A stretch of DNA of 47,192 nt from Mesostigma viride (GCA_009746045.1 RPFO01002328.1:1-47192), one strand, 5' to 3'; positions 17,641 to 27,702 are shown, counted from the first letter of the stretch. Made by a program: numbers and translations. Notes: a model not told the origin generated them from the letters alone.

Positions 17641-17663
17641 ATTAATTAATTAATTAATTAATG
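17640..17663. repeat. (TTAA)n microsatellite
   Basis: About six TTAA units directly after the truncated LINE fragment. A very similar tract follows the truncated LINE at 46797. The dispersed repeat copies at 16182 and 16303 also begin with TTAATTAA, so these tracts may be the tails or heads of one repeat family. Confidence 0.85.
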
Positions 17664-18515
17664 TCCCCTAAGATATGCACTAGCGTGCATGCACGCAAGT
17701 ACGTTTACTTTGCGGACATCATCTATTGAAATTAAAACAGTACTTGCAAGCAGGCATGCACAAAGACGTGCTGGGGAGAATATTACCATGAATTCATTAA
17801 TGACCATGATGTCAATCATGCAAACACAACAGAACATGCCTCTGTAGTTAGGCTCATGCCCTGTCACGATGACACCTACCTAATGTGAAAGGTGGTATCA
17901 TGAAACCCGAACATTCTCTCGTGTATCGTAGAGTGGCGTTGCTCTTAGCAGGGCATGAACAGATTTGAAACCAAACTACATTAGACCATTTGTAACTACC
18001 CCCTCTTCATATCAACATGAGGGGAACAATTGTCGACCATGTTGCAGGACAAGTTGCCTGGGCCAGTAGATGGTGCCATGGCCGAAATAGCAGCATGCTC
18101 TGTGGGGTACTGCAAGCCGGCAGCTTCACAAAGGTTTGTCTTCTGATAAGTGATAATGCTGGCCCGTGCTGCCTCGGCTGGCCCCTAGCGGAGCCAATTG
18201 AGGGTCGGTTGCTGTCCCTCTGATGCAGTAAATTGTCAATCATCGGCAGATGCCCTGCATATTAGCACATTGAAGTACCCAAAAATGTCAAGCTAAGTCA
18301 ATACGCCCAACCTCAGTCACTTCTCGTGAGCGAATACAGTTACGCTGCTTTCAGTAGATACTATGCTTCTTCCTAAACATAGTTTGTTAACACTAGGACG
18401 AAAAGATAGCTGCGGCAGCTAGGTATACACAGAGATTGATGTGACGACCAGTTTGAGGCTATTCCTGCCTGAAGCAGATAATGATTGGCGAAGACGTGGT
18501 CTGGTTAGCGTTTAC
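17664..18515. other. Unassigned sequence
   Basis: About 0.85 kb with nothing recognisable. Composition is intermediate and no ORF exceeds 80 codons with any motif. Confidence 0.5.
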
Positions 18516-19645
18516 CCGAGATTATCGGTCCCCGGCCCGGCTGCCGCTGGCGCGGTAACCGGCCCAAGAACCGGCCCCGGTACCACCCCGGGCGTCGCCG
18601 GCACGGAAACCGCCCCGGCGGCCGGCAGCACGGTCCCCGGCCCGGCTGCCGCCGGCGCGGTTTACAACCGGGCCCGGGAACCGGCCCGGGTACCACCCCG
18701 GGTGTCGCCGGCACGGAAACCGCCCCGGCGGCCGGCAGCACGGTCCCCGGCCCGGCTGCCGCCGGCGCGGTAACCGGCCCGGGTACCACCCCGGGCGTCG
18801 CCGGCACGGAAACCGCCCCGGCGGCCGGCAGCACGGTCCCCGGCCCGGCTGCCGCCGGCGCGGTAACCGGCCCGATAACCGGCCCGGGAACCGCCCCGGG
18901 TGCTGCCGGCACGGAAACCCGGCGCCCCGGCGCCCCGGCGCCCGGCAGCACGGTCCCCGGCCCGGCTGCTGGGCGGCGCGGTTCCTGCCCCGGTTCCCAC
19001 CCCCGGCGGCGCAGAAACCGCCCCACCGGCGGCCGGCAGCACGGTCCCCGGCCCGGCTGCCGCCGGCGCGGTAAACGGCCCGGGATCCGGCCCGGTTACC
19101 GCCCCGGGAGTCGCCGGCACGGCAACCGCCCCGGCGACCGGCAGCACGGTCCCCGCCCCAGCTGCCACCGGCGCGGAAACCGGCCCAATAACCGGCCTGG
19201 TCACCGCCCCGGCCACTGCCGGCACGGAGACCGCCCCGGCGCCCGGCAGCACGGTCCCCGGCCCGGCTGCTGGGCGGCGCGGTTCCTGCCCCGGTCCCCG
19301 CCCCGGCGAGGTAATCGCCCCGGCTGCCGGCAGCACGGTCACCGCCGGCACGGTTACCGGCCCAAGAACCGGCCCGGGAACCACACCGGTGGCCGGCAGT
19401 ACAGCAACCGCCCCAGCGGCCAACCCGGCAACCGCCCCGGTGACCTGCCGGCACGGCCACCGCCCCGGTAGGCCGGACCGGTTACCAGGCCGGTTGCTCC
19501 CAGCACGGTTGCCGGCCCGGCGGCTGGGGCAGCAGACGGCCGGCACAGTTCCCGCCCTGGTCGCCGGCCCGGTCGCCGCCCCAGCACGGTTATCGCCCCG
19601 GACACCGGCCCGGAAACTGGGGCTACCGCCCCGGTAACCGTTCCG
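18516..19645. repeat. GC-rich minisatellite, ~90-130 bp units
   Basis: Six to eight imperfect units of a G+C-rich word set: GCCGGCACGGAAACCGCCCC, GGCAGCACGGTCCCCGGCCC, GGCTGCCGCCGGCGCGGTAA, then a variable spacer with GGCCCGGG. Long frames are open on both strands. The plus strand would give T-A-P-A-A-G-S-T-V-P-G-P-A-A-A-G-A-V repeats, rich in Pro, Ala, Thr and Ser like algal wall glycoproteins. Units shift frame relative to each other, no signal peptide or flanking domain was found, and the absence of stops is expected at this GC content. I therefore call a repeat, with a low chance that part is coding. Confidence 0.8.
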
Positions 19646-19727
19646 GGGCAGGCCAGAAAATATCAACATCACGCAACCCTATCTGAATGAACCTACTAGT
19701 ATAGATGAAGTGAGACAACTATTAATC

Positions 19728-19870
19728 AGTTAAACACGTGCTCCCTGTTGGGGGGTCACGGAGCACCGAAGTGCTTTTAATCCCTGTGTGTGCACAACAG
19801 GAGAAAGGGCAGAGACCCCCATTCTCCTTCATGCCAAAGGCATGCCACAGCTGCACCCGGACACGCTAAA
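19728..19870. repeat. Dispersed repeat family A, third copy
   Basis: GTTAAACACGTGCTCCCTGTTGGGG and the following GTCACGGAGCACC match 16182-16220. The later part (GCACAACAG, CTTCATGCC, GCCACAGCTGCA) matches the window start at 1-75. The copy is preceded by TTAATCA rather than a clean TTAATTAA. Confidence 0.65.
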
Positions 19871-20149
19871 GTGCATGTGTGTAAACGGTCCGGCAATGAT
19901 CTGTGGGTGCAATAAGACCCATGTGAGCATGGCATAACAAGGAGCGTGGGCAAGTAATCTGATCATAGCCAGGACGTAGCATGGCTGTACAAGGACTAAG
20001 CTAAGGCTATGGCTGGTTGTGTACCGTGCGTTAGCGGTGCAAGTGACTAGTAGGTATGTTGGCTCAGCTAGGCAAACATTCTACTACGCATGGCTGCCAT
20101 AGCGGCAATGACTACCAATGGATACAAGCTAGGGCTATTATGGCGCAAG

Positions 20150-20693
20150 CTATTCTAGCCCGCTGGGGGCGCCACATCTTGTGGTTGATCATCAGGTCCC
20201 CGCACCTCCAGTACACCTTGGGCTTCTGGGGGTCCTGCATGCTTGTGGCGGAGGTATTCCGGCCACAGGTTGCGTCACTGCTGCTGCTGAGCGGGGGTCA
20301 GGTCGTCGCCCAGCGTCCAGCTAGGTGAGGTCGTGCAACGGCTTGCGACGAGAGAGGACCCGCTGCTTGTCCTCACGGGAGGGGAAGGTGAGCAGGACTG
20401 GTGGGGGAGCCGCCTTGTCCCGTGAGTCATGGGGAAGGCGGTGGCACCCACGCAGTTCTACCTCACCTACCAGGCCCATGAGGGTAAGGAGCTGGTCCTT
20501 AAGCTCGTCGGCAAGGGAGGTTGACGTCTCACCTGGCTTCTGGGGGAAACGACGCAGCATGCACCACCTGGCAGTCGCGGCGGGCGCGGTCGGTGGCCTC
20601 CCGTTGTCGTGCCTAGCGAAGGTCTTCAAGCTCCTGGAGTTTCGTAGCGATGGCGTCGGTGGTTGAGGCGGTCGCTGTCCGCAGCAGGTCCGC
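20150..20693 (-). pseudogene. LINE ORF1, C-terminal part (RRM/CTD-like)
   Basis: Minus-strand frames hold SLADELKDQLLTLMGLV, E-V-E-L-R-G-C-H-R-L-P-H-D, then P-P-P-V-L-L-T-F-P-S-R-E-D-K-Q-R-V-L, the pattern of L1-type ORF1 proteins in which a GxHR-like motif is followed by a hydrophobic strand and a DK segment. Downstream the sequence continues to about 20150 with D-D-L-T-P-A-Q and, in another frame, NHKMWRPQRARIA, as expected of the ORF1 C-terminal domain. Frameshifts and a stop interrupt it. ORF1 proteins bind LINE RNA. It was once continuous with 23708-23954 before the second LINE inserted. The same ORF1 segment recurs at 26815-26967. Confidence 0.7.
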
Positions 20694-20706
20694 ATATATA
20701 TAGGAG
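20694..20706. repeat. 13-bp target-site duplication, left copy
   Basis: ATATATATAGGAG, repeated exactly at 23695-23707, flanks the inserted LINE 20707-23694. Length suits target-primed reverse transcription. Confidence 0.85.
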
Positions 20707-20926
20707 CTTATCGTAGTATCGAGCTTTGACATGGCTCTGTATATAGGTTTATAGCTGGGCGTTTGCTTTGGTTTGAGTGATTTCACTCTGCTGTAAGTAA
20801 TTATATTATTAATATATATTAAAAATATAATTACTTACAGCAGAGTGAAATCACTCAAACCAAAGCAAACGCCCAGCTATAAACCTATATACAGAGCCAT
20901 GTCAAAGCTCTATACTACGATAAGAC
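20707..20926. repeat. Long perfect hairpin at the 3' end of the RLE LINE
   Basis: The arm starting CTTATCGTAGTAT at 20707 is repeated in inverse at about 20823-20926, with ~100 bp of near-perfect pairing (differences at CGAGC/TAGAGC) and an AT-rich loop of about 10-15 bases around 20812-20822. It begins exactly at the target duplication, so it is the element's terminal sequence. Such a hairpin could be the RT recognition structure, or an inverted duplication made when the RT switched strand at priming. Confidence 0.9.
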
Positions 20927-20952
20927 CAATGGAAACGCCTAACGGGAGGAAC

Positions 20953-23686
20953 CTAATAGCCCTGCTGCACCGCAAAATCAGCCCGCGTACGGCGGAGCAT
21001 GATGTCAGCCATGGCCCGAGTCAGCGCCACCGACAAGCGCTGACGCCAATATGACGTCCAGGTCCGCGCCGACCATGGGGCCCGCTGGCCCTCCAGGTCC
21101 AGCCGGTCCTCCCGGAGCCGGCAACACTCCTTGAAGAAGGCGGAGGTCAGGGGCCCCATGGCCCCAAACTCCTCCAGGACAAAGGGCACCACACGATGGT
21201 GCCCGACGTCGCCGTAGGCCAGGAGCTTGGCCCGCTCCGCCCGGTCCGCCGTGTAACCTGCCGTGAGGGAGGCCCCAGCCACGTGGCTAAGAGCCAAGGG
21301 CCGCGCCACCGAAACGTCAATAAGCAGATGCCGGCCACCCCCCTCAAAGTCCAGCACCACGATGTCAGGCCGGTGGTTGGGGGAATAGAAGGCAGCGCCA
21401 TCCGCATCCTCGGACCGGATGTTCGCGTGGGGGAAAACCGACCGAATCATGGCGAGCACCACCGTCAGGAGGACAGTGTGCAAATACAAATACCAATTCT
21501 GATTCTGTTGGCCCCCCATGCAGGCAAGGTAGTGAGTCCCCGTGGGATCCAGCGGCTGCCCACAGCTACCACAAGGCCGCCCGGCCGGAACAAGAGGCTG
21601 CGGGGCAAATAGCTGGTGCCGGAGCGCCACCGAGTAGTGGCTGGGAGCCAAGGCGAATGGGGGGCCATGGGAAGAGCACGAAGGTACGCCGAGCCCACAC
21701 TCCGCAAGGAAAGCGAGAACAGCCACGCACGTCCCTGGGCGTTGAGGTCCGCGAAAAGAGCAATCCAATCAGCCGTGTGCAGAATACCCGCGTAGGTTTT
21801 CTGGTGTTTATCGATGACGCGAGCAGGGAATGCGGCGGGAGATTGAACGGAGGCGACCGAGGGAGTGCCGCGAGGGAGGTGGCGCTGTACCGCCTGAGCG
21901 GCACGGACGGGAGAACAGGCCTGCTGGATCTCAGCATAGGCCTCCTGGATGGCGGTGACGAAGGGCAAAGGGCTGCTGGGGTCCAGGAGGTCAGGCGCTG
22001 CCGTTGCCAAAAGGGGCAGGAGCCGGCAGCTTTCCGCCCACGACTGAGCGACGGAGCCCAAAAATGCTGCTGGGGCCAGCCGGGCGGCACGAGTCAGACC
22101 GCAGCCACCCATCCGTGCAGGCAGGGTGGCAATGCGAATAGCATGTGGCGGGAGGTCGGGGCCCGGGACCAGCTGCGCCAAGGCCGACTGGATGCGTTCG
22201 TCGTGGCCCTCGGCGGCCAGCCGGACCTGAGCCGGAAGAGCGCCCCGGAGCCAGTGAACGACGCGAGGGTGAGCGCAAAACCACAGAAGCAGACCCTTGG
22301 TCTGCGAATCATGAAGGCGCGCAATCAAGGGCAGTACCTCAGTGCGTGCCTCGAGGGCGGCCCGCAGAGCATCGATGACAAACGCGGGGTCGCCAACCGG
22401 AACGCCGAGGACATCCAACCCATGGAGGCGCTCGTCCCGGCCCAAGAGCTGGGGCGGAAAGCCGGAGCAATCACCTTGGGGCGAGTACACCGCGCACTTG
22501 GCCAGGGTCAACTGGAGGTTGATGTCGGCCACCGCGGTCTGCAGTGCCAGCAGAGCCGCGGTGGTGTCCGGCACAGGGCCCAGAAGGTAGATATCATCCA
22601 AGTAGGCCTGAATAGCGACTGCCGGGTGGGCAGCATGGACCGCTTGGAGGCAACCCTGGAGGGGGGCGGCAAAGTACAGGGGTCCCAGGGGGTCCCCTTG
22701 CTGGGTGCCCGACCGCGACAGCAGGCCGCCGCGAGTGCCGTCCTCCATGATGTGAACCAGTTGGCCGGGCTGGCCGTAGCACACGGCTGTCCAAGCGTAC
22801 AAGTCCTCGAAGGACTCCATGACGGCCGCAAACATGCTGGCGCGGGACAGACTGTTGAACGCGTTGTGGCAGTCGACCTTGACGACAGCGTGGGTGGGGT
22901 GGGCCTCGAGGTAGGCCTGCACCGAATGGATGAGGATATCCGCCCCGCCTGGAGTCGTCACCCCCAGCTGGGCCGCCACCGAGGTCTCACCCGCTGCGAG
23001 GGGCGGGCAGAAAAAGGCACGGAGCTCGGGCGCCTTTTGGCGGCAGATCACTTTGCCCACGAGCTTGCGGAGCACCTCACCGCAGGCGATCGGGCGCACC
23101 TTGCCCTCGGGGGGGGCAAGACACCCTTGAGCAGAGCGAGGAGGCGAGCGCCCGCTAACCACTCGCGCGCAGCGGGAGGAACGCGACCAGCCGCCAGGTC
23201 AATGAGGGTGTCAAAGAGAATGTCCTCGCCCCCATGCCCCACCAGGACCTCCAAGTGCTCGTAGCGCCAGCCCGACGGCCCGGTAGAGGAAGCCCGCGGG
23301 ACCGCACGCATCACCTCCAGGAAGCAGTCGCGGTCCAGCCGGAGGGGGGCCGGCAGGGGGTCCGGCACGGGCAGCTGGAATCCGGGCTCCGCAGGGTGAA
23401 GAGCCTCCAAGGCCGCCAGGGTAGCCGCATTGGCGGGGGCCAGCTTGGCCATTTCCAAGCGGGTCATGGCCCGGCTGAGCTGCCCCTCGCGGACGAGGCG
23501 GATGACGTCGGCGGCCACCCGCTCGAAGTTGACCTCCCCCGACAGCCGGGCCGTGCGCGGGGGCGGCACGCCAAACAGCCCCTCCCAGTCCCCCTGCAGA
23601 AAGCGTCGGCAACGGGCAATAACCGCACCCTGGAGGCCGCGCACACCACGCCCGAGAGGGGTGAGGAGCAGGCGGGGGGTCACCAT
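20953..23686 (-). CDS. RLE-type LINE polyprotein: reverse transcriptase plus restriction-like endonuclease (two frameshifts)
   Basis: Three frames follow one another: 23686-23048, 23162-21465 and 21768-20953. RT motifs: G-P-S-G-W-R-Y-E-H-L near the N-terminus, K-V-R-P-I-A-C-G, VVKVDCHNAFNSLSR (first catalytic Asp), RSGTQQGDPLGPLYFA, and IQAYLDDIYLLG (catalytic DD). Later, LAPSHYSVALRHQL precedes the zinc motif CGSCGQPLDPTGTHYLAC and the nuclease motif RPDIVVLDFEGG...HLLIDVSV. This is the arrangement of RLE non-LTR elements (R2/CRE/Utopia-like groups); the precise clade cannot be told by eye. The first frameshift lies at a G8 run (23109-23116), the second near 21660. It would nick the target DNA and copy its RNA in place. 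Confidence 0.88.
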
Positions 23687-23694
23687 GTGCAGTA

Positions 23695-23707
23695 ATATAT
23701 ATAGGAG
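23695..23707. repeat. 13-bp target-site duplication, right copy
   Basis: ATATATATAGGAG, identical to 20694-20706. Confidence 0.85.
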
Positions 23708-23954
23708 AGGGGCGGGAGGTCACCAGCACCTGGACAGCCGGGGTGGCTGGGATGCGATGGTGCAGGGCCGTCTGCTCCGCTATCTTTGGGACCTGTGAGG
23801 CCAGGGCCTCGGCCGGTGTGGGCGGTGATGGCTTCAAGCTTCTTCATGCATGAGCACGCCGCACTTGCCCTCCACCTGGTTTAGGCGAGAGACAAGTGCA
23901 GCGTGCGTCTCGGATGCCTGCGCCGCGGTGTGCAGCGCCGTGAACTGAAGTTGG
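23708..23954 (-). pseudogene. LINE ORF1, middle (coiled-coil) part
   Basis: Minus-strand reading gives LQLQFTALHTAAQ, then SETHAALVSRLNQVEGK, a heptad-like helix, and after a shift KKLEAITAH. Continues from 24581 once the solo LTR is removed and toward 20693 once the RLE LINE is removed. Coiled-coil trimerisation is usual for this part of ORF1 proteins. Frameshifted in at least two places. Confidence 0.6.
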
Positions 23955-24575
23955 AGTTGTGAGAGAGAATGCTGCCGATTGACTCCATGGCTCTTGCAAG
24001 AAGTTGCCTTTATTAGAATAAAGAAAACACAGACGTAAGTCATGTCACTTCCAAGACTGCACGTAGCACAGACGACCTGGTCGCAGTGCAAAAGGAACGT
24101 GCACGCAAGAGCTAGCGTCCTATAGAGCTAACAAGTCATACATTTAGCTCGCTAGGTACGCGTCCAAGTATTCAGCAGTACTGTCACTGCTGAACTGGCA
24201 CACAATTGATTACGTAGACTCTGGCAAGCCTTTGGCGCGCAGATCTATCAATTGTCCATACGGCTAGTCCTGTGGACCTATCCGTACTGTACTCAGCATC
24301 AATTGTCTCATCATAGGTCCTGGCGCGCTCTGGCGCGCTTACCTATCAATTGACCATCAAGTCCTGTACAAGTCCTGTCAACGCGTCCAGCGGACTATCA
24401 AAGTGACACTTGTACTTCCTGTGTCCGTACGCGCCCACATTGGCGCGCGGCACTGTCGGCACAGCCTAGGAAACGTCATAACTTTTACGTCCCGTAACCA
24501 AATGAGGTGTTCAAGGTGCCGTTGGAAAGAGCGTAACAACCTCTATCCATCTAACGTAAATCCTTTAAGTTAACT
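23955..24575 (-). mobile_element. Solo LTR of the copia-1 family
   Basis: 621 bp, starting AGTTGTGAGAGAG and ending TTTAAGTTAACT. Clearly homologous to the copia-1 LTR over its length but with many substitutions and small indels, so it is older or from a sister subfamily. Flanked by GTTGG on both sides (23950-23954 and 24576-24580), a 5-bp target duplication. It is left after LTR-LTR recombination removed the interior. Orientation as in copia-1. It interrupts ORF1 of a LINE. Confidence 0.93.
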
Positions 24576-24580
24576 GTTGG

Positions 24581-25166
24581 AGCTTGTGGATGACGAGGTC
24601 CCTTGGTTTCCACATTGGAGACCCGGGCCTCCACCGTGTTGAGCGTCGTGTTCAGCAAGGTCAGCTTCTCGGCCAACGGCCAGGTCACGTGCTCATCCAT
24701 CACTGCTCGGATGTCATCCTTGCAGAGGGAGGGAGCCGATGTGGCAGCTGGCTGCGCAGGCCGGGCTAGGTTGCGGAGCTTGCTTGTGATGTCGGCGTCC
24801 GTTAGCTGGAAGAAGCTGCACAGGATAGCGACTGGCGGTGAGTGGTCACTGCATGGCATGGCGAGGAACTCCTTCAAGTGCTCGTCGGGGATGGGCGCAA
24901 CGGGCCCACGGAGCTTGCGTTCCTGTGCTAAGAACTGGACTGCTTCGGCGCATTCTTCCTTGGTCAGTTGCAGCCAGCGAAGGAAAGAAAAGCTGTGGTA
25001 ATTTGGTAGGTACTTTCGCCATTTGTGTTCGTGACAGGGTTTCTTGGGCTCTGGCGAGGCGCTTGGCGATGGGTTTGCTGGCGGTGGGTTGGCGCCGGGG
25101 CCCAGAAGGCTGGGCCAGGATGACGGCGAGTGGGTTGGGCTGGTAGCCGGCAAGCTCCTTTTCCAT
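24581..25166 (-). pseudogene. LINE ORF1, N-terminal part
   Basis: Open from about 25153 (MPATSPTHSPSSWPSLLG) or in another frame from 25166. A proline/serine-rich N-terminus is followed by a folded-looking segment (YHSFSFLRWLQLTKEECAEA, V-A-I-L-C-S-F-F-Q-L-T-D-A-D-I) and a helix with heptad character (LAEKLTLLNTTLNTVEARV) that leads into the coiled coil beyond the solo LTR. I infer ORF1 from its position and the L1-like C-terminal part at 20150-20693, since I do not recognise the N-terminal fold. A host gene broken by two insertions is the alternative. Confidence 0.5.
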
Positions 25167-25509
25167 ACCTCAGTTGGCTTTTGGAGTCGTCATAGCTGCT
25201 TGTCACGTGCGTATAATGTTGTCAAAACTGCGTTTTAGCCGTAACCAATTATACTGGTGGCGGGTGCGTTAAAAAGGCGCATCAAATGCAAGTGGTCTGA
25301 CCGAATTTGGGGCTCAGACGCAAAAGATCTGAACTCCGCCGTCAGCCATACGTACCGCCGTCAGCCATAAATTTTCGTAGCAATCACACACATACTACTA
25401 GAGACAACTATGCACCTGGACGCATGGCGATAGTATATAGATATACGAACATGATCATGGACCCTGCATGTCACGTACGTACGGGTGGAACCCATAGCTT
25501 GCTGTTACA
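25167..25509. other. Unassigned sequence between LINE pieces
   Basis: Roughly 340 bases, AT-richer than both flanks, without motif or ORF of note. May include the 5' UTR of the LINE to the left. Confidence 0.4.
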
Positions 25510-26800
25510 GTAATTAGTTAGCTGTGCAGGTCCGGGCGCCCTGCCGCCAGTGGACTTAATTTGGGCTCGGGAGATTGCTTGTGGCGGATGATGAAGGTGG
25601 GCCGGTCCGGTCCGGCAACACGTACTGAGACAGGCGGCCGTCTCGCTTGGGGTGAAGCGGCGGGGGGGGGGCGGGCCCGCGGGCCCCACTGACCTGTCAA
25701 GGTAATGAATTGTGGGCCAACCAGCGGTCAAGGCTGACCGGCGCCGCGCCGTCCCCCGGCCGTGTGCTCCACCGGGGTGCGCCATGCATTCATGCCGCCG
25801 GCCGCAGAGCCATGCAGTCGAGATGGTACCACATTTCCTTGCCCTGGTTGCGAGCTTGGCAGGCCTTGGCCGGCATCCGCGATGCACTGCATGCGCGGGC
25901 CGCCTCTGCGTCCTGAGCATATGCGTATAGGCCTCCACAAGGGCGGCCTTGAGCACTGGTTTCAGCAGCGGCCGTCCCGGACTCCCGGTTACGCTTGAGG
26001 CGGTGCCGGGCGGCCAAGCAAGACCTTGCTTGGGGTCGGACCTGGCGGTAGAGCGGGCCGGGGCGTCGGCGGGGCATGGCCGGCAGGTGCCAGGCCGCCC
26101 GCAACGGGGCGTGGGCCGCAAAGCCCGCAAAAATGGCAGCGTTGGGAGCACCCTGGGCCACTGAGTGCGTCGACGTCCGCAGGCCTGGGCGTCCAAGGCC
26201 GCCGACACTGAGGTACGCCTGTCGGTGCACCTATTCCGCTCGTGCTCGGCGTCGATCCGTCCAGTCCTCAGGATCCCCACGGACCGCGGGCTTATAGTGC
26301 AGTCCAGTCAGAACAGGCCACTTAATTGGGCGCGGCGCTTGGTGGCCTCGAACCGGAGCCGAATGGTAGCGTGACTCACCAACCGGTGGTCAGAGCACAC
26401 CGTGGGTGGGTCGAACACTCGAGTATCCAGAACCGAAGCGCACCTGGGCTGCCGGCCGTACCACCACGTAGTCCAGACAGGCCTGATGACGGTTGTTAGG
26501 GCCCGGAAAAGTGACCAATTAAGTCCTGTGAGTGAGGGACGTTGGAAGTGGCAGTTGACAGCAACCATCCCGCTACCCCGCAAAAAGGCAGAAAACAAGG
26601 AGGTGTTGTCGTTAGCAGCCGTGCATGCCGGCAGGCGCAAAGCGACTGCCCGCAGCACTGGTGCCCATGGGGTCGGTGGCGTTGGCGTCGAGCAGCATAA
26701 ACAAGAACCAAGAAGTGGTGGGCCGGGGTGGCCCCCTCAAGGTTATACAAGTCCTCGAAGAACTTCTGGCGTTCTAGCTCAGCAGCAAACCACTATATGG
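25510..26800 (-). pseudogene. LINE ORF2 fragment: end of APE-type endonuclease and linker
   Basis: Read from 26800 down: FFEDLYNLEGATPAHH, then a piece ending V-L-D-T-R-V-F-D-P-P-T-V-C-S-D-H-R-L-V-S-H, the C-terminal SDHRLV signature of apurinic-endonuclease-like LINE nucleases, followed by IRLRFEATKRRAQ. Below 26280 comes the linker toward the RT, with PNAAIFAGFAA, NRESG and A-C-Q-A-R-N-Q-G-K, matched residue for residue by the plus-strand copy at 45570-45870. It stops before the RT, near 25510. Frameshifts are frequent. Same LINE family as 16565, 33041 and 45498. Confidence 0.75.
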
Positions 26801-26814
26801 GGTGCATAACCCAC

Positions 26815-26967
26815 CCCACCTCCCTTGCCGACGAGCTCAAGGACCATGCACTCCTTACCCTAATGGGCCTGGTAGCCTGAGGTAGAACTGCGTGGGTGCC
26901 ACTGCCTTCCCCATGTCCCGGGATCGACAAGGCGGCTCCCCCACCATGCAGTCCTGCTCACCATCCC
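26815..26967 (+). pseudogene. LINE ORF1 fragment interrupted by the chromovirus
   Basis: The plus strand matches the reverse complement of 20386-20520: SLADELKDHALL followed by TLMGLV, EVELRGCH, then AVLLTIP. The chromovirus lies directly after ATCCC (26963-26967), its target duplication; the LINE-derived sequence picks up at 45498. Confidence 0.75.
26963..26967. repeat. Chromovirus target-site duplication, left (ATCCC)
   Basis: ATCCC here and at 45498-45502, directly outside TGTAAC...GTTACA. Confidence 0.9.
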
Positions 26968-27688
26968 TGTAACAAGCAAAAATGATTTGTTGTTACATCC
27001 CTTGTTTTGTGAACGTTTGGCGTTTATTTGAGGACTTTTGGATCAGTATTGAGAAAGTTATGAGATTTCTAAGACGGTGGTACTTGGAACTTAGACTTTG
27101 TCAACCGACTGTCAGGAGCCCTCATTGGTCGTGGCCTGATCCACGTGGGGTTATAGTTTGTTGGTCGGTACTACCAAGTCTTAAATGATCCTTTGGGACT
27201 TTAGTGCTTACTACAGACCTGGGATCTCACGAATAGATTCTGCCAGGCTGATTGTGGTGTTGTTCTGTTTTGTGTGACTATAGGATGGATACGAAGATGT
27301 TGTTGAGAATTCCATGATTCTGATTGGTTCCCTTCAGGCTAAGGTTGAGGCTAGTTTGACAAGCACGTCGATATCATGGACGTGGGGTCGCCATTGTCAC
27401 TACGTTGGTTTTGATCCATCATGGTATAATATTAAAGCTTGTCTTTGTTGTCCATTCATAAAGCTCTTTGGTACTAGACTACTTGCAGTTCCACAGAAGG
27501 CGTCTAGGGCACACGCTTGTCGTTGTGTCTACAAGGGGTTGTGGTTCCTTTAATCACGTCGCTGTGGAATCTTCACCTCAACGTTGCCTGGATATACTTG
27601 AAGTTCTGTGACCCAAGAAAGCAACCCAGGTAAAAGATCTTTCGTATTGGACTATGGATGATGTTGATGATCATTTTTAGTCGTTACA
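26968..27688 (+). repeat. Chromovirus 5' LTR
   Basis: 721 bp, TGTAAC...GTTACA. Differs from the 3' LTR by about four substitutions and four small indels by my count. Three of the indels are 2-3 bp changes in short repeats (TAG, TA, GTT/GAT). Confidence 0.95.
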
Positions 27689-27702
27689 TTGGTATCGGAG
27701 GA
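27689..27702 (+). other. Chromovirus primer-binding site, probably initiator Met tRNA
   Basis: One base after the LTR comes TGGTATCGGAGG, which agrees with the common TGGTATCAGAGC initiator-tRNA-Met site at 10 of 12 positions. Confidence 0.75.

Larger units (their letters stand above)
20707..23694 (-). mobile_element. LINE with restriction-like endonuclease, inserted in LINE ORF1
   Basis: 2988 bp between perfect 13-bp direct repeats. The minus strand encodes reverse transcriptase, a CX2CX9HX3C zinc motif and a PD-(D/E)XK-type endonuclease segment. The 5' end is probably truncated: coding sequence starts within a few bases of the target duplication. The 3' end is not a poly(A) or microsatellite but a ~100-bp perfect inverted repeat. 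It interrupts ORF1 of another LINE, whose reading continues on both sides once it is removed. Confidence 0.88.

Noticed and set aside
18522-19672. Long ORFs of 245-336 codons on both strands of the GC-rich minisatellite
   Set aside because: Several frames are open at once, units change phase, and the GC content alone explains missing stops.
21657-23264. 535-codon plus-strand ORF
   Set aside because: Antisense shadow of the RLE-LINE reverse transcriptase, which has clear catalytic motifs on the minus strand.
26982-27188. ORF inside the chromovirus LTR, repeated in the other LTR at 44795
   Set aside because: Repetition reflects LTR identity, not coding constraint; an indel changes the protein between copies.
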